Shown: piece after piece, positions 43,352 to 53,411 of the stretch
Position numbering within the stretch: position 1 is the stretch's first letter
Layout of the letters: each line of letters begins with the position of its first letter
Origin: JBCCDY01 sp039030555
Lineage (GTDB): Bacteria; Bacteroidota; Bacteroidia; Cytophagales; Cyclobacteriaceae
Reading direction: 5' to 3'
DNA: 56,479 nucleotides
NCBI GenBank assembly: GCA_039030555.1
Contig: JBCCDY010000025.1
Location: 1-56,479, forward strand
The notes under the pieces: generated by a model
What the model saw: the letters and a program-made list of their open reading frames with translations, nothing else
What the model was told of the DNA's origin: nothing
Databases searched by the model: none
Position numbers and translations under genes: made by a program

Positions 43352-46300
43352 ATGCTAAAACTAATTACTTTAAACATCCGCATTTTAGTATGCTTTGGAG
43401 TCATTTTAAGTTTTCATCATACTTTATATGCCCAACAAACCATTATAAAAGGAATAGTAAAAGATGATTCGGGGGAACCGCTTCCTTATGCGAATATTTA
43501 TATTGAGCAGAGTACTGTAGGAACGGAAACCAGTACTCTAGGAGAGTATCTATTGAAAACAGATCTGGAAGGCAGGTATCGTTTGAGGTGTTCTTTTGTA
43601 GGGTTTGAATCTCAGGTAAGAGAAATAAATATCAATAGGAGTGAAGATTATACAATTGATTTTTCTCTAAAACCACTTCCTACAAAATTGACAGAAGTAA
43701 CCATAGCGGCTGATAAGGATAAAAGTTGGTCTAAAGAATTGAAGAATTTTGAAAAGCATTTTTTGGGCAGCTCTAAAATGGCGAAAGATTGTGAGATCCT
43801 CAACCCTTACGTCATAGATTTTAAACGATTGAATAAAAATGTGCTTCAAGCCTTTGCATCAGAACCTTTGAACATAGAAAATAGATCAACGGGCTATAAC
43901 ATTATTTATGAGCTTAAATCATTTGAGGTGAATACGAAGAGCGAAAAGATAAAATACGATGGAAACATTCACTTTAAAGAGCTCGCTTCAGATGATATTA
44001 AGGAAGAGAAAAAATGGAAACAAAATAGAGATTTAGTATACCACGGCTCATTAGCACATTTTTTAAGGTCTTTAGCATCTGAAAACCTAAAAAAAGAAGG
44101 CTTTTTGGTTTATAATGAAAATATACCTGAGAGTAAACTTAACCTTATTAAGATTTCAGATACAACCAAAGTTGAAGAAGGCGAATTGATTAAGGATGTG
44201 GATGACAATACATTATCTCTAAAGTTTAATGGATTTCTGCGTGTAGAATACATTAAAAAACAAGATTATGAATATCAGAATAACAGATTATATAATTTCA
44301 ATGAAACATCTTGGATAAAAACTGTAAAAAGTGATGTCAAACTAAACAGGGCCGGATTGTTTATTGACCCTTATAGCGTAGAATTATATAGGTCTTTCGG
44401 AGATAATAGAATTGCCGATGCCCTTCCGATAAACTATAAGCCAAATGAGCAAAGCTACTCTAGCATTGTACCTAATAATCCAACAAATACGCTTTACCAT
44501 AATCTATTAGAATACGATAGCCTTTTTCCTAAAGAGAAAGTATTCCTTTCTTTCCCCGAGAAGACAAAATTTGCACCAGGTGAAACCGTAACATTCGATG
44601 CATATGTATCTGCAGGTCCACATCATGAAATGAGTGAGTTGAGTAAGGTATTATTTGTTGAACTGATCAATTCCGATTGTCAGTTGCTAACATATAGTAA
44701 AGTTCAATTGATAAATGGATTAGGTCAAGGACATTTAATTATGCCCGACACGCTCTACAGTGGTCATTATAGAATAAGAGCATATACAAGCTGGATGAAG
44801 AATTTTGATTCCCATTATTTTTATAGTCAAAATCTAACAATCGGTGAGGTTAAGGAAGTATTTCCATCATACTTGAAATTTATACCCTCAAGTGGTCAAT
44901 TAAATGAAAATGTAAACAACTCATTGGCTATTAAAGCATTTTCATCAGAAGGTATACCCTCAAAAGCTTACGTTAGAATATTTGATGAAAGTCAAGATTT
45001 AGTTGCTGACATATCAATAGATTCAACGGGTTTGGGAGTCATAAACAAGTTCAAACCTAAACCGACTAGTAGGTATTACGCCTTAATTAATGGGTCTTCC
45101 AGGAGATGGTATCTACCCGAATCTAAAAAAGATATAGGAATAAAATTAAGTATTGGGCAAGATAATGCCTATTTCAAGATCGAGCTATCAAATAATTCAA
45201 AACAGTCATTAAGTTTATATCTAGCAATACAGTCTTATGGCATTATTCATTATTTGAAAGAAGTTGAATTAGGGGCAAAGAAAGAGACGATACCTATAAG
45301 CAAATATTTACTTGGATATGGTATGAACCAAATAAGCCTGTTAGACCTTGAGTTTAACCATCTAAGTGATCAATTCATATTTAATGATTCGAATCAACCG
45401 AACGATACACTAGAGAGTCCATATTTCAATGAATCTATGCTAGATTATATTTTTGTAAGGAGTGAGTTGAAGAATTCAGCAGGAGCATCTGTGAAATGGA
45501 ATGGGAGTCATAATTCGAAATCCTTTATAACCCACAATGAGTGGGATAAAATTGATTTTGGTAAAATATATAAGAGGTCTTATTTAGATATGGAGCAATT
45601 TCCAATTGAGACAGGCTTTTCTATAAACGGTATTTTGGAGAATGGGCTAAAAGAAAAGATTGGAGGAGGAAAGTTGCAATTATTGGTAAAGTCCGATATT
45701 CCACAATTTCAGGAATCTGAAGTAGCTGAGGATGGTTCTTTTACATTTACCGACATACTATATAATGATACTACAGAATTAGTTTTCAGCTACGTTAACG
45801 AATCCTTTGATGGTAAGATCAATATTGAGTTCAAAGACCCGGCTTATGAATTTATTAAGGATGAAACTATACTTTGTTCAGGGATCGTTGAGAATATTTT
45901 CTATTCTAATGAAGACCTGGAAAATCAGTTTTTAGGTTCCAGGGTTTTGGAACCGGTAAAAGTGGAGGCAAGGAGGGTAGAGGAAAAGAATGATCTTCGG
46001 AAGAATAAATTGTATGCGGAGCCAGATTGGAGTGTGAGTTTTGAAGATGACGAACGAATTGAACAAACGCTCGTAGCCGCTAACATTGAAGGTGGGATTT
46101 TAGAATATTTGGCCGCGCGTGTATCTGGTATACGAGTTGCCAGGGACCCCACTGGCCAAATTGGTGCTGTTCGTTTGAGAGGTGGAAAAAATAGCATTTT
46201 GAGTGAATCTTCGGCTCTAATAATCTATGAAGGTGTAAGTATGAGCGCCCAGCAGTTCAATCAATTACCGCCTTACATCATAGGAAAAATTGATGTGCTT

Positions 46301-46450
46301 CAGGCAGCAAACGGTGCTGCTATATATGGAGCAAGAGGGTCAAATGGAGTAATAGTCGCTTATGCACCAATCTATCAGTACAATGATGAAAATGGGAAAG
46401 TTGTTTCTTATACGCTGAAAAGTGGTTTTAATGTTGCGACCAAAAAATGA
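43352..46450 (+). CDS. barrel-less TonB-plug surface protein, paralogue 2
   Basis: A 1032-residue paralogue with the same order as its neighbours: signal peptide 1-28; carboxypeptidase-regulatory domain about 30-116; shared unknown domain about 122-335; MG2-like part (FPKEKVFLSFPEKTKFAPGE, YRIRAYTSWMKNF); and C-terminal plug with a canonical VRLRGGKNSIL and GAAIYGARGSNGVIVAYAP. The protein ends shortly after the plug (SYTLKSGFNVATKK). Starts 42 bases after paralogue 1. Its first 500 mature-coding bases are nearly identical to paralogue 1. Confidence 0.8.
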   Translation: MLKLITLNIRILVCFGVILSFHHTLYAQQTIIKGIVKDDSGEPLPYANIYIEQSTVGTETSTLGEYLLKTDLEGRYRLRCSFVGFESQVREININRSEDYTIDFSLKPLPTKLTEVTIAADKDKSWSKELKNFEKHFLGSSKMAKDCEILNPYVIDFKRLNKNVLQAFASEPLNIENRSTGYNIIYELKSFEVNTKSEKIKYDGNIHFKELASDDIKEEKKWKQNRDLVYHGSLAHFLRSLASENLKKEGFLVYNENIPESKLNLIKISDTTKVEEGELIKDVDDNTLSLKFNGFLRVEYIKKQDYEYQNNRLYNFNETSWIKTVKSDVKLNRAGLFIDPYSVELYRSFGDNRIADALPINYKPNEQSYSSIVPNNPTNTLYHNLLEYDSLFPKEKVFLSFPEKTKFAPGETVTFDAYVSAGPHHEMSELSKVLFVELINSDCQLLTYSKVQLINGLGQGHLIMPDTLYSGHYRIRAYTSWMKNFDSHYFYSQNLTIGEVKEVFPSYLKFIPSSGQLNENVNNSLAIKAFSSEGIPSKAYVRIFDESQDLVADISIDSTGLGVINKFKPKPTSRYYALINGSSRRWYLPESKKDIGIKLSIGQDNAYFKIELSNNSKQSLSLYLAIQSYGIIHYLKEVELGAKKETIPISKYLLGYGMNQISLLDLEFNHLSDQFIFNDSNQPNDTLESPYFNESMLDYIFVRSELKNSAGASVKWNGSHNSKSFITHNEWDKIDFGKIYKRSYLDMEQFPIETGFSINGILENGLKEKIGGGKLQLLVKSDIPQFQESEVAEDGSFTFTDILYNDTTELVFSYVNESFDGKINIEFKDPAYEFIKDETILCSGIVENIFYSNEDLENQFLGSRVLEPVKVEARRVEEKNDLRKNKLYAEPDWSVSFEDDERIEQTLVAANIEGGILEYLAARVSGIRVARDPTGQIGAVRLRGGKNSILSESSALIIYEGVSMSAQQFNQLPPYIIGKIDVLQAANGAAIYGARGSNGVIVAYAPIYQYNDENGKVVSYTLKSGFNVATKK
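43430..43930 (+). repeat. near-identical N-terminal block (partner at 40289-40790)
   Basis: Second copy of the conserved block described at 40289. Divergence resumes near 43925, where the sequence encoding ELKSFEVNTKSEKI differs from ELDSFLIDTKTDKI. Confidence 0.75.
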
Positions 46451-46528
46451 TCGGCGTGGTTGAAGAAAAAAGTAACCATAGGGTGTAATATTAGAAAGGT
46501 TGTGATGTCTTTATGAGTAAAACGGCCT

Positions 46529-49500
46529 ATGAAGACACACACACTACTGTTCTTATTGATCACTTTCTCTTCTTCTATTTTAGCACAGGATATAACTATA
46601 CAGATAAACGGTAAAGTGACGGACAATAATGGTCAACCACTTCCTTTTGCAAATATTTATATTGAACAAAGCTCCTTAGGGACTACTACGAATGAACAAG
46701 GCGAATTTCAGTTTTCAACAACACTATCCGGTAAGTATCGCCTTAGATGTTCATTTATAGGTTATGTTTCTAAATCAAAGGTTATAGATATTCAACCAGG
46801 TCAATCGTACGATTTTAACTTTTCTTTAAAGTCGGAAAATATAGAACTAGAAGAAATAATTGTTAGTGACGAAAGGGATAAAAGCTGGGGTAAACATTTA
46901 AAAAAATTTAAAAGCTACTTTATTGGTACTTCTAAGTTTGCAAAAGAGTGTAAGATACTTAATCCATACGTTCTGGATTTTCAGCAATTAGAACCATTTG
47001 TAATAAGAGCCAAAGCCAGTAAGCCGCTTCAGATCGAAAACAAGTCTCTTGGGTATATTCTTTCTTATGAGCTAAGTTCATTTGAGTTAAACTCTGCCAC
47101 AAGGGACGTTAAGTATAAAGGTTTTGTTCGGTTTAAAGAATTAGAACCATCATCATTTGAAGAAGAAAAACTTTGGGAGAAAAACAGAAAATTAGCCTAT
47201 TTTGGATCCGTTCAACATTTTCTAAAGTCTTTATCTTCTGAAGATTTAAAGAGCGAAGGTTTTTACGCAGCTATAGAACGTATAGAAAATGAAAAATTAG
47301 ATTTAATACGAAGTCCTGAGTTGAAACCGGTAACAGCTGGAGACATAATATCTAAGAGTGATCAGGGTCATTACAGTTTAAATTATAATGCTTTTCTAAG
47401 AGTAGAGTACCTCAAGAGGCAAGAGTCGATGTACCACGATAACAGGCCTTATGTATACAATGAGACATCTTGGATAAAACTCAATAAAAGAAATGTTTTA
47501 GTCAATAAATCAGGTTCTTTAGCAAACCCACACGATCTAGAACTATTTAATACATTCGGCAGGAAACGTATTGCAGAAGCTTTACCAATAAATTATGGGC
47601 CTGGAGATGCTTTTGACGAAGAAGCCAACTCTTTAAGTATTAAGCGTGCTAAAATGAAGAGGCTTTTTCATAACCTTAATCGATACGATAGTATATACCC
47701 AAGAGAAAAAGTGTTTCTGAAAATTGATGAGAATTCTAAAATTAGACCTGGTGAAAAAATTGAATTTAAAGCTTATCTAACAGCTGGGCCCTACCATTCA
47801 CCTAGTGAGTTAAGTAGAATTCTTTACGTAGAGTTAATTGACCCTAATAACAATCTTGTTAACCATGGTAAATATGAGATTAAAGATGGTAAGACTCGGG
47901 GATTCATTTACCCACCTGATACACTCTATAATGGGATATATGAAATTAGAGCTTTTACATCTTGGATGAAAAATTTTGGTGCCTCAACATACTACAGACA
48001 GCTTGTAGAACTTGGTGACCGTAAAGAATTGAAGGCATTAAACATAAAATTTAAACCCAAACATGGTAAGCTAATAGCTAATAAGACTAATACTGTATAT
48101 GTTCATACCACCAGATGTAACCTACCAACAGAAGCTAGGGTAAGATTATTGGATGAGAAAAATAAAGTTATTCAGGATATAAGAACTAACGCATTTGGTA
48201 TTGGAAGTTTTGAAGGTTTTAAACCTAAAAAAGGTAAGTCTTATTATGCATTAATTGATGAATCAGCAACTAAATGGAGTCTTCCTGATGCGATAGAAAC
48301 CAATGTTACCTTAACGACTCAAGAAAATGTAGACAAAATAAGGATACAAATCTCCAATGTATCTAACGATAATTCTGAGATGTATCTTTTAGCGCAATCA
48401 AACGGGATTATAAATTATTTTAAAGACGTTGAGGTATCCGGTAAACTAAGTTTAGAAATCAGCAAGTATGCACTACCATATGGAATTGGTCAATTGAGTT
48501 TATTGGATTCTGGTTTTAATCATATTTACGACTATATCTATTTCAATCAAAACAACACTCCCGAAGATTCTCTATTCTCTATTTTTAGTGGAGAGTCATT
48601 AAATGATTATTTACATATAAGAAGCTATCTGGAGAATGCAAACCTTAACCCCTTAGCAGAATTAAAGCAAAACCCCAACAGTTTCAAAGAATTGACATTA
48701 GCTAGTGATTGGAATAAATTAGATTTCGGAGAAATTTACCAGTCCAAATTTATAGAAGAGCAATATCCAATAGAGACGGGTTTTACAGTAAAAGGCAAGG
48801 TGGTTATTGATAGCAGTGAAAATGCACAAGGTATCCTTCATTTGCTTATTGGATCTAATACCCCACAGTTTCTGACTACAGACACTGATTCTTTAGGGAA
48901 TTTTACATTTGAAGAAGTTACTTATAATGATACTACCGACCTAATTTTCAATTATATCAATCCAAATTATGACGGTGTTGCATATTTTGAATTCGAAGAT
49001 CAAGATTATTCATTTACCCCATCCGATAGAGAAGTTTGTTTTTCTGATAATGAAGGATCAGATGAAAAGTCCTTTAAAGAAATCATGACCAAATCTCAAG
49101 TATTAAAGCCTGTTCAGGTTGAGGCAAAACGAATAGAAATAAATAGTAAGCCAAGAATCAACGCTCTATATACAACCCCTGATTGGAGTTTTAATTTTCA
49201 AGATTCAGATAAAATAGAAGAAACAATAGTAGAAGCTACCGTTGTTGGTGGCTTTATATGGTATTTGATGTCTCGGGTCCCGAATATCACTTTTGAAAGG
49301 GATACAATCTCAAGTCAGCTTCAACAAGTAAGGATCGGAGGGAAAAATAGCATTAACTCGGAGTCTACTGCATTATTTATTTATGAGGGAATTAGCATGT
49401 CACCTCAAGATTTTAATGATATACCTGCTGAGCTGGTAGGCAAGATTGACATACTAACTGGAGGTGCAGCTGCAGCATTGTATGGTGCCAGGGCCTCTAA

Positions 49501-49624
49501 TGGTGTATTTATCGCTTATGCCCCTGAATATGAGTACGGACGAAGAAAGAAAGGTACTCAACGCTTTAATTTAAAAGGAGGATTTAGTATTAAGCGATTA
49601 CAAGATGAAATTGGGGGCTTATAA
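46529..49624 (+). CDS. barrel-less TonB-plug surface protein, paralogue 3
   Basis: A 1031-residue paralogue: signal peptide 1-20; carboxypeptidase-regulatory domain about 24-110; shared unknown domain (DKSWGKHLKKFKSYFIG, ILNPYVLDF); MG2-like part (YPREKVFLKIDENSKIRPGE, YEIRAFTSWMKNF); further beta domains; C-terminal plug (VRIGGKNSINSES, GGAAAALYGARASNG), then a short tail. More divergent from copies 1 and 2 than they are from each other. Lies 78 bases after paralogue 2; last gene of the island. Confidence 0.8.
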   Translation: MKTHTLLFLLITFSSSILAQDITIQINGKVTDNNGQPLPFANIYIEQSSLGTTTNEQGEFQFSTTLSGKYRLRCSFIGYVSKSKVIDIQPGQSYDFNFSLKSENIELEEIIVSDERDKSWGKHLKKFKSYFIGTSKFAKECKILNPYVLDFQQLEPFVIRAKASKPLQIENKSLGYILSYELSSFELNSATRDVKYKGFVRFKELEPSSFEEEKLWEKNRKLAYFGSVQHFLKSLSSEDLKSEGFYAAIERIENEKLDLIRSPELKPVTAGDIISKSDQGHYSLNYNAFLRVEYLKRQESMYHDNRPYVYNETSWIKLNKRNVLVNKSGSLANPHDLELFNTFGRKRIAEALPINYGPGDAFDEEANSLSIKRAKMKRLFHNLNRYDSIYPREKVFLKIDENSKIRPGEKIEFKAYLTAGPYHSPSELSRILYVELIDPNNNLVNHGKYEIKDGKTRGFIYPPDTLYNGIYEIRAFTSWMKNFGASTYYRQLVELGDRKELKALNIKFKPKHGKLIANKTNTVYVHTTRCNLPTEARVRLLDEKNKVIQDIRTNAFGIGSFEGFKPKKGKSYYALIDESATKWSLPDAIETNVTLTTQENVDKIRIQISNVSNDNSEMYLLAQSNGIINYFKDVEVSGKLSLEISKYALPYGIGQLSLLDSGFNHIYDYIYFNQNNTPEDSLFSIFSGESLNDYLHIRSYLENANLNPLAELKQNPNSFKELTLASDWNKLDFGEIYQSKFIEEQYPIETGFTVKGKVVIDSSENAQGILHLLIGSNTPQFLTTDTDSLGNFTFEEVTYNDTTDLIFNYINPNYDGVAYFEFEDQDYSFTPSDREVCFSDNEGSDEKSFKEIMTKSQVLKPVQVEAKRIEINSKPRINALYTTPDWSFNFQDSDKIEETIVEATVVGGFIWYLMSRVPNITFERDTISSQLQQVRIGGKNSINSESTALFIYEGISMSPQDFNDIPAELVGKIDILTGGAAAALYGARASNGVFIAYAPEYEYGRRKKGTQRFNLKGGFSIKRLQDEIGGL

Positions 49625-49785
49625 ATTGGATTAAATCATCGTTGCATCAATTAATCTTATTGCTCAACACTCTAAAATCAGGTGTAGAGATTTTAATAAA
49701 ACCAGATCACTTTTTTTTGAAGATAAAACTGAAAAAATAAGCCCTAAAGACTCCAAAATTAAAAAGCAGTACGTATAATGTAATT

Positions 49786-50859
49786 ATGCGTATTAATATA
49801 TCTTACTTCAAATCCTTATTCAGACATTTTATCATCTGGACATTAGCGTTCAGTTTTTGGACATTGATGAGAAAATTCGGACATGAAATAGTAGATGACG
49901 GTAAGCCTTTTACATTACTGGAGCATGTTCGTTTTCACTTAGCTTTAGGTGTAGTAGCGGGTTTGATATTTGGTAGCTTGGAGTATGTTATCGAGCAAAA
50001 AATCTTCAGAAGGGTATCCTTTGGTAAATTGATTTTAATAGGGTCGGTGACCTACTTTATTTCGGTTTTGCTCTTAATCATTTTTGGGATGCACATTTTT
50101 ACTAGAATTATGCAGGTGGATATGAGTCGGGAGATTTACCATAGATTTATGTTCTCTCAAGAAATGTGGCTTTTGGTATTCTATTGTTTTTTGGTTGGTT
50201 TCTTCATTGATTTCATTCGAGAGATTGATAAAAAATTTGGACCTGGTAATCTAATTAAGATGCTGAAAGGGGAGTTTTATGACCCAAAAGAAGATCAAAG
50301 AATATTTATGTTCCTCGATCTTAAAAGCTCTACAACCATTGCTGAAAAATTAGGTCATCGAAAGTACAGTAGACTCATTCAAAGTTGCTTTCAGGATCTT
50401 TCAGATATAGTTATACAGCACAAAGCCAATATTTACCAGTATGTAGGAGATGAAGTCGTTTTAAGTTGGCCTGTCGAGAAAGGTTTGGAAAACCTGAACT
50501 GCATAAACTTCTATTTTGCTTATCGTGACCATCTGAGATCCAGGAAATCTTACTATATGGGCAAATTTGGACTCGTCCCGGAATTTAAGGCCGGTTTGGA
50601 AATGGGAAAAGTTACCGTGGCTGAAGTTGGAGAAATTAAAAGAGAGATCGCATACCATGGAGATGTACTGAATACAGCTTCTAGGATACAAGGTTGTTGC
50701 AATGATTTTAAAAAACATATCCTGATCTCCGAGAACCTTGAAAAAGCCATTGAAGTGGTGCCAAAGCCTAATGTGGAGTTGGTTGGCGATATTAAGCTTA
50801 AAGGCAAATCCCAAAATCTAAAGATTTATTCTGTAGAAGAAGGATTGGTTTTAAACTAG
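49786..50859 (+). CDS. membrane class III adenylate/guanylate cyclase
   Basis: A 357-residue protein with about four membrane helices (16-27, 50-66, 81-105, 127-143) and a C-terminal cyclase domain (about 172-350). Metal-binding Asp are D178 (FLDLKSST) and D222 (YVGDEVVL). The transition-state residues N296 and R300 are present in GDVLNTASRIQ. K268 (EFKAG) and D293 are at adenine-specifying positions, so cAMP is the likelier product. The gene is followed within 6 bases by a GNAT gene. No dedicated cAMP receptor is nearby apart from the cNMP-like domain of the REC-CRP regulator, which may not bind cAMP. Confidence 0.85.
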   Translation: MRINISYFKSLFRHFIIWTLAFSFWTLMRKFGHEIVDDGKPFTLLEHVRFHLALGVVAGLIFGSLEYVIEQKIFRRVSFGKLILIGSVTYFISVLLLIIFGMHIFTRIMQVDMSREIYHRFMFSQEMWLLVFYCFLVGFFIDFIREIDKKFGPGNLIKMLKGEFYDPKEDQRIFMFLDLKSSTTIAEKLGHRKYSRLIQSCFQDLSDIVIQHKANIYQYVGDEVVLSWPVEKGLENLNCINFYFAYRDHLRSRKSYYMGKFGLVPEFKAGLEMGKVTVAEVGEIKREIAYHGDVLNTASRIQGCCNDFKKHILISENLEKAIEVVPKPNVELVGDIKLKGKSQNLKIYSVEEGLVLN

Positions 50860-50864
50860 ATCGG

Positions 50865-51290
50865 ATGAAGCTCAAATTAGAAAAGGCTCGGGAAAAAGAT
50901 CTTGGTTATCTTCTAAGGTTAAGGAAAAGCACCATGTTGAAACATCTAAAAGATATGGGCATTGAACTAACCGATGAAAAGCATAGGGCCAGTATATTAA
51001 GGGACTTTGAGCATGCTCATCTACTACGAATCGATGATCGTACCATCGGCCTCTTGAAATATGTTGAAACCGATAAGTTCATAGATATCAAGCAATTGCA
51101 GATAGATCCCAGTGAACAGGGAAAAGGTTTTGGTAAGCTCGTATTGGAATATTTTATTAGGAGTGTAGAAAAAGACCATAAATTTCTGAAGCTTAAAGTG
51201 CTTAAAAAGAATCCGGCGAAAAGACTATACGAACGAATGGGCTTCCAGACTTATGATGAAGACGTATATGAGTATTTTATGAGGAGGTAG
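50865..51290 (+). CDS. GNAT family N-acetyltransferase
   Basis: A 141-residue GNAT enzyme: start MKLKLEKAREKDLGYLLRLR, strand IGLLKYVETDKFIDIKQLQI, acetyl-CoA loop DPSEQGKGFGKLVLEYFI (R/Q-x-x-G-x-G/A form as Q-G-K-G-F-G), and the late motif NPAKRLYERMGFQTYDED. Five-base gap after the cyclase gene implies co-transcription. Substrate unknown. Confidence 0.88.
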   Translation: MKLKLEKAREKDLGYLLRLRKSTMLKHLKDMGIELTDEKHRASILRDFEHAHLLRIDDRTIGLLKYVETDKFIDIKQLQIDPSEQGKGFGKLVLEYFIRSVEKDHKFLKLKVLKKNPAKRLYERMGFQTYDEDVYEYFMRR

Positions 51291-51317
51291 AGCTACAGTA
51301 AATTTGAAAGAAGTTTC

Positions 51318-51350
51318 AATCTTAATTCCATTTTAATTGGAATTAAGATT
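51318..51350. terminator. strong AT-rich hairpin after cyclase-GNAT unit
   Basis: Perfect 13-base arms AATCTTAATTCCA and TGGAATTAAGATT with a 7-base loop, 27 bases past the GNAT stop. No T run follows, so it may be a 3' stabiliser rather than a classic terminator. Confidence 0.55.
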
Positions 51351-51537
51351 ATCTAAAATCAATGTTGTAACATTGACTAATTGTACATTTTAAAGAATCT
51401 TATCTCGAAGGCGACATATAGTTGTACTATCTCAAGAACTTATAGGGGTCAGCTTGTTTCGAATTGGTTTTCTAAAGAGCTTTGCTACGTAATATTAAAT
51501 GAAATAGTTACAGTAAAATATTAATTAGTTAAAAGCT

Positions 51538-53391
51538 ATGCGAAAGGTTATCCTCATAACCCTAATGGGTATTACGATAATATGTGCTTCAAAAGCTCAG
51601 AACCAGGTTGAATTGTACCAGGAAGGAGCAAGTTCTGTTCTTCAATTTCAGGGAGATAAATTAGAAATCAAGGAGTCTACCAACTCTTTAATCACCGTTG
51701 ATCAGGTAGGTAGGGTTGGTATTGGTACTACTACGCCTTCAGCTAAATTAGATGTTAATGGGACCATACATGCCACTTCATTTGTTGGAGATGGTTCTCA
51801 GTTAATAAATTTACCTGCAAATTCTTCATTTTGGACTCAGAACTCAGGTTCAGTAGTATATGACGGGGATATCCAAGGACATTCTTTTTCATTAGGTGGT
51901 TCAACTGTTCTTTCTCAAGAAATCGTTTCCACAGGTGATATGCCTATTAATATAGCATCCCAATCCACTATCGTATTTGCTGATCCAAATGTGAGAAATT
52001 CTGATTTTTACAATAGCAGTTATCAATCTACATTTGCGCAAGCTGATGCTGAAGACTTTACTGCTAATTTAGTCTTAGAAATTGAACTTAATACACCTCA
52101 GGAAATTTCAAAAATAGAAATTCAAGAAGCGTTCTTTTCAGAAGGTTTTACTCTTGAAGTTAAAGATGATATTACATCCTCATGGGAAGTTTTGTCATGT
52201 TTATCTTGTGAAGAATCAATTGAGAATCTATTTAACTATTATTTCAACAATATAGGTTTTGTAAGCCATATTAGGTTAACTGCATTAGATGTGTTCCAAT
52301 CAGATATAGATTTAGGAGTTTATTTTCAAGAGTTACTTATTTTTAATAACCCTCAATCAATTATTGAATCATCTAATAATTTAGATTTATCAGGAAACGC
52401 TTTAATAAATGGGTATGTAAGCGCAGAGGCTTTTGTTGGTGATGGCTCTAGACTAGTTAATCTTCCCTCTCAACCTGATATTTGGCATTCTGATAGTTCA
52501 GGTGTAAAATATCATGGAAATGTTTCCGTAAGAAATTTAAAATTTGGTGATAAATCACCATTTTCTTTAACATCCAATTACTCTGGCCCGATAGTTAATA
52601 ATATTCAAGACTTTGCAATTCTCGAAGTTTTAGATGAAAGAGTATTAAGAGTTTCAGACCAAGGTTCAGACTTAATATTACCTGACGGTGATTACAACGG
52701 AATTTATCAAATGATCTTTGATCAACCATATTATGTTGCAGAAATACGTCAATCAGCTTTTGATGCTAGTAATAATGTTTCTACACTATCGTCATGCGAA
52801 ATAGAGTTATTGAAAAATGGTATTTGGCAGCAGAGTGTAATGTTTGATGTTGGCGGTACTTTAATTTTCGAAGTAGATGATATCATTGAGGGTTACCGTA
52901 TAAAAGATGCAAGTTTAGACGTATTTTTTGGAGCAAGTCGAATGTATTTCGGGCCAATTGTAATAAACGGTAAAATACCTTATAACCATTTATCAATGGA
53001 AGTAAACACAATTTTTAGTGAAAATATTGGCATCGGAACCACCAATACCGGAGGCTTTGCCCTTGCCGTAGAAGGAAAAATAGGCGCCAGAGAAATAGAA
53101 GTTACCTTAGCTTCTCCTTTCCCGGATTATGTTTTTGAAGAGGACTATGATCTTTCAACACTTGAAGAAACAGAAGCTTTTATCAAAGAGAATAAGCACT
53201 TACCGGAAATCCCATCTGCTGAAGAAGTAGAGGCAAATGGTTTAGCCTTAGGTGAAATGAATACGCTTCTCTTGAAGAAAATAGAAGAACTTACCCTTCA
53301 TCTCATCAATCAAAACTATAAACTAGGAGACTTAATAGAAAGAGTAGAAGATTTAGAAACAGAGAATGACTTACTCAAATCAGATAGATAA
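51538..53391 (+). CDS. tail-fibre-like secreted protein
   Basis: A 617-residue protein with a signal peptide (1-20, ending SKAQ). Near residue 60 is the phrase VGRVGIGTTTPSAKLDVNGT, common in Bacteroidota and phage fibre-like proteins. Two copies of F-V-G-D-G-S-x-L-x-N-L-P (about 81 and 300) each start a beta module. The C-terminus (about 520-617) has PDYVFEEDYDLSTLEETEAF, then HLPEIPSAEEVEANGLALGE and a coiled coil. That C-terminal unit is the usual end of such proteins in this phylum and probably trimerises or anchors them. First of four same-strand genes for exported proteins. Confidence 0.75.
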   Translation: MRKVILITLMGITIICASKAQNQVELYQEGASSVLQFQGDKLEIKESTNSLITVDQVGRVGIGTTTPSAKLDVNGTIHATSFVGDGSQLINLPANSSFWTQNSGSVVYDGDIQGHSFSLGGSTVLSQEIVSTGDMPINIASQSTIVFADPNVRNSDFYNSSYQSTFAQADAEDFTANLVLEIELNTPQEISKIEIQEAFFSEGFTLEVKDDITSSWEVLSCLSCEESIENLFNYYFNNIGFVSHIRLTALDVFQSDIDLGVYFQELLIFNNPQSIIESSNNLDLSGNALINGYVSAEAFVGDGSRLVNLPSQPDIWHSDSSGVKYHGNVSVRNLKFGDKSPFSLTSNYSGPIVNNIQDFAILEVLDERVLRVSDQGSDLILPDGDYNGIYQMIFDQPYYVAEIRQSAFDASNNVSTLSSCEIELLKNGIWQQSVMFDVGGTLIFEVDDIIEGYRIKDASLDVFFGASRMYFGPIVINGKIPYNHLSMEVNTIFSENIGIGTTNTGGFALAVEGKIGAREIEVTLASPFPDYVFEEDYDLSTLEETEAFIKENKHLPEIPSAEEVEANGLALGEMNTLLLKKIEELTLHLINQNYKLGDLIERVEDLETENDLLKSDR

Positions 53392-53411
53392 TTATTAGTA
53401 ATAAGAGCAAG

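Noticed and set aside
37352..49624. Polysaccharide utilisation locus (SusC/SusD)
   Set aside because: Sigma/FecR and plug domains suggested it, but no barrel, no SusD-like lipoprotein and no glycoside hydrolase are present.
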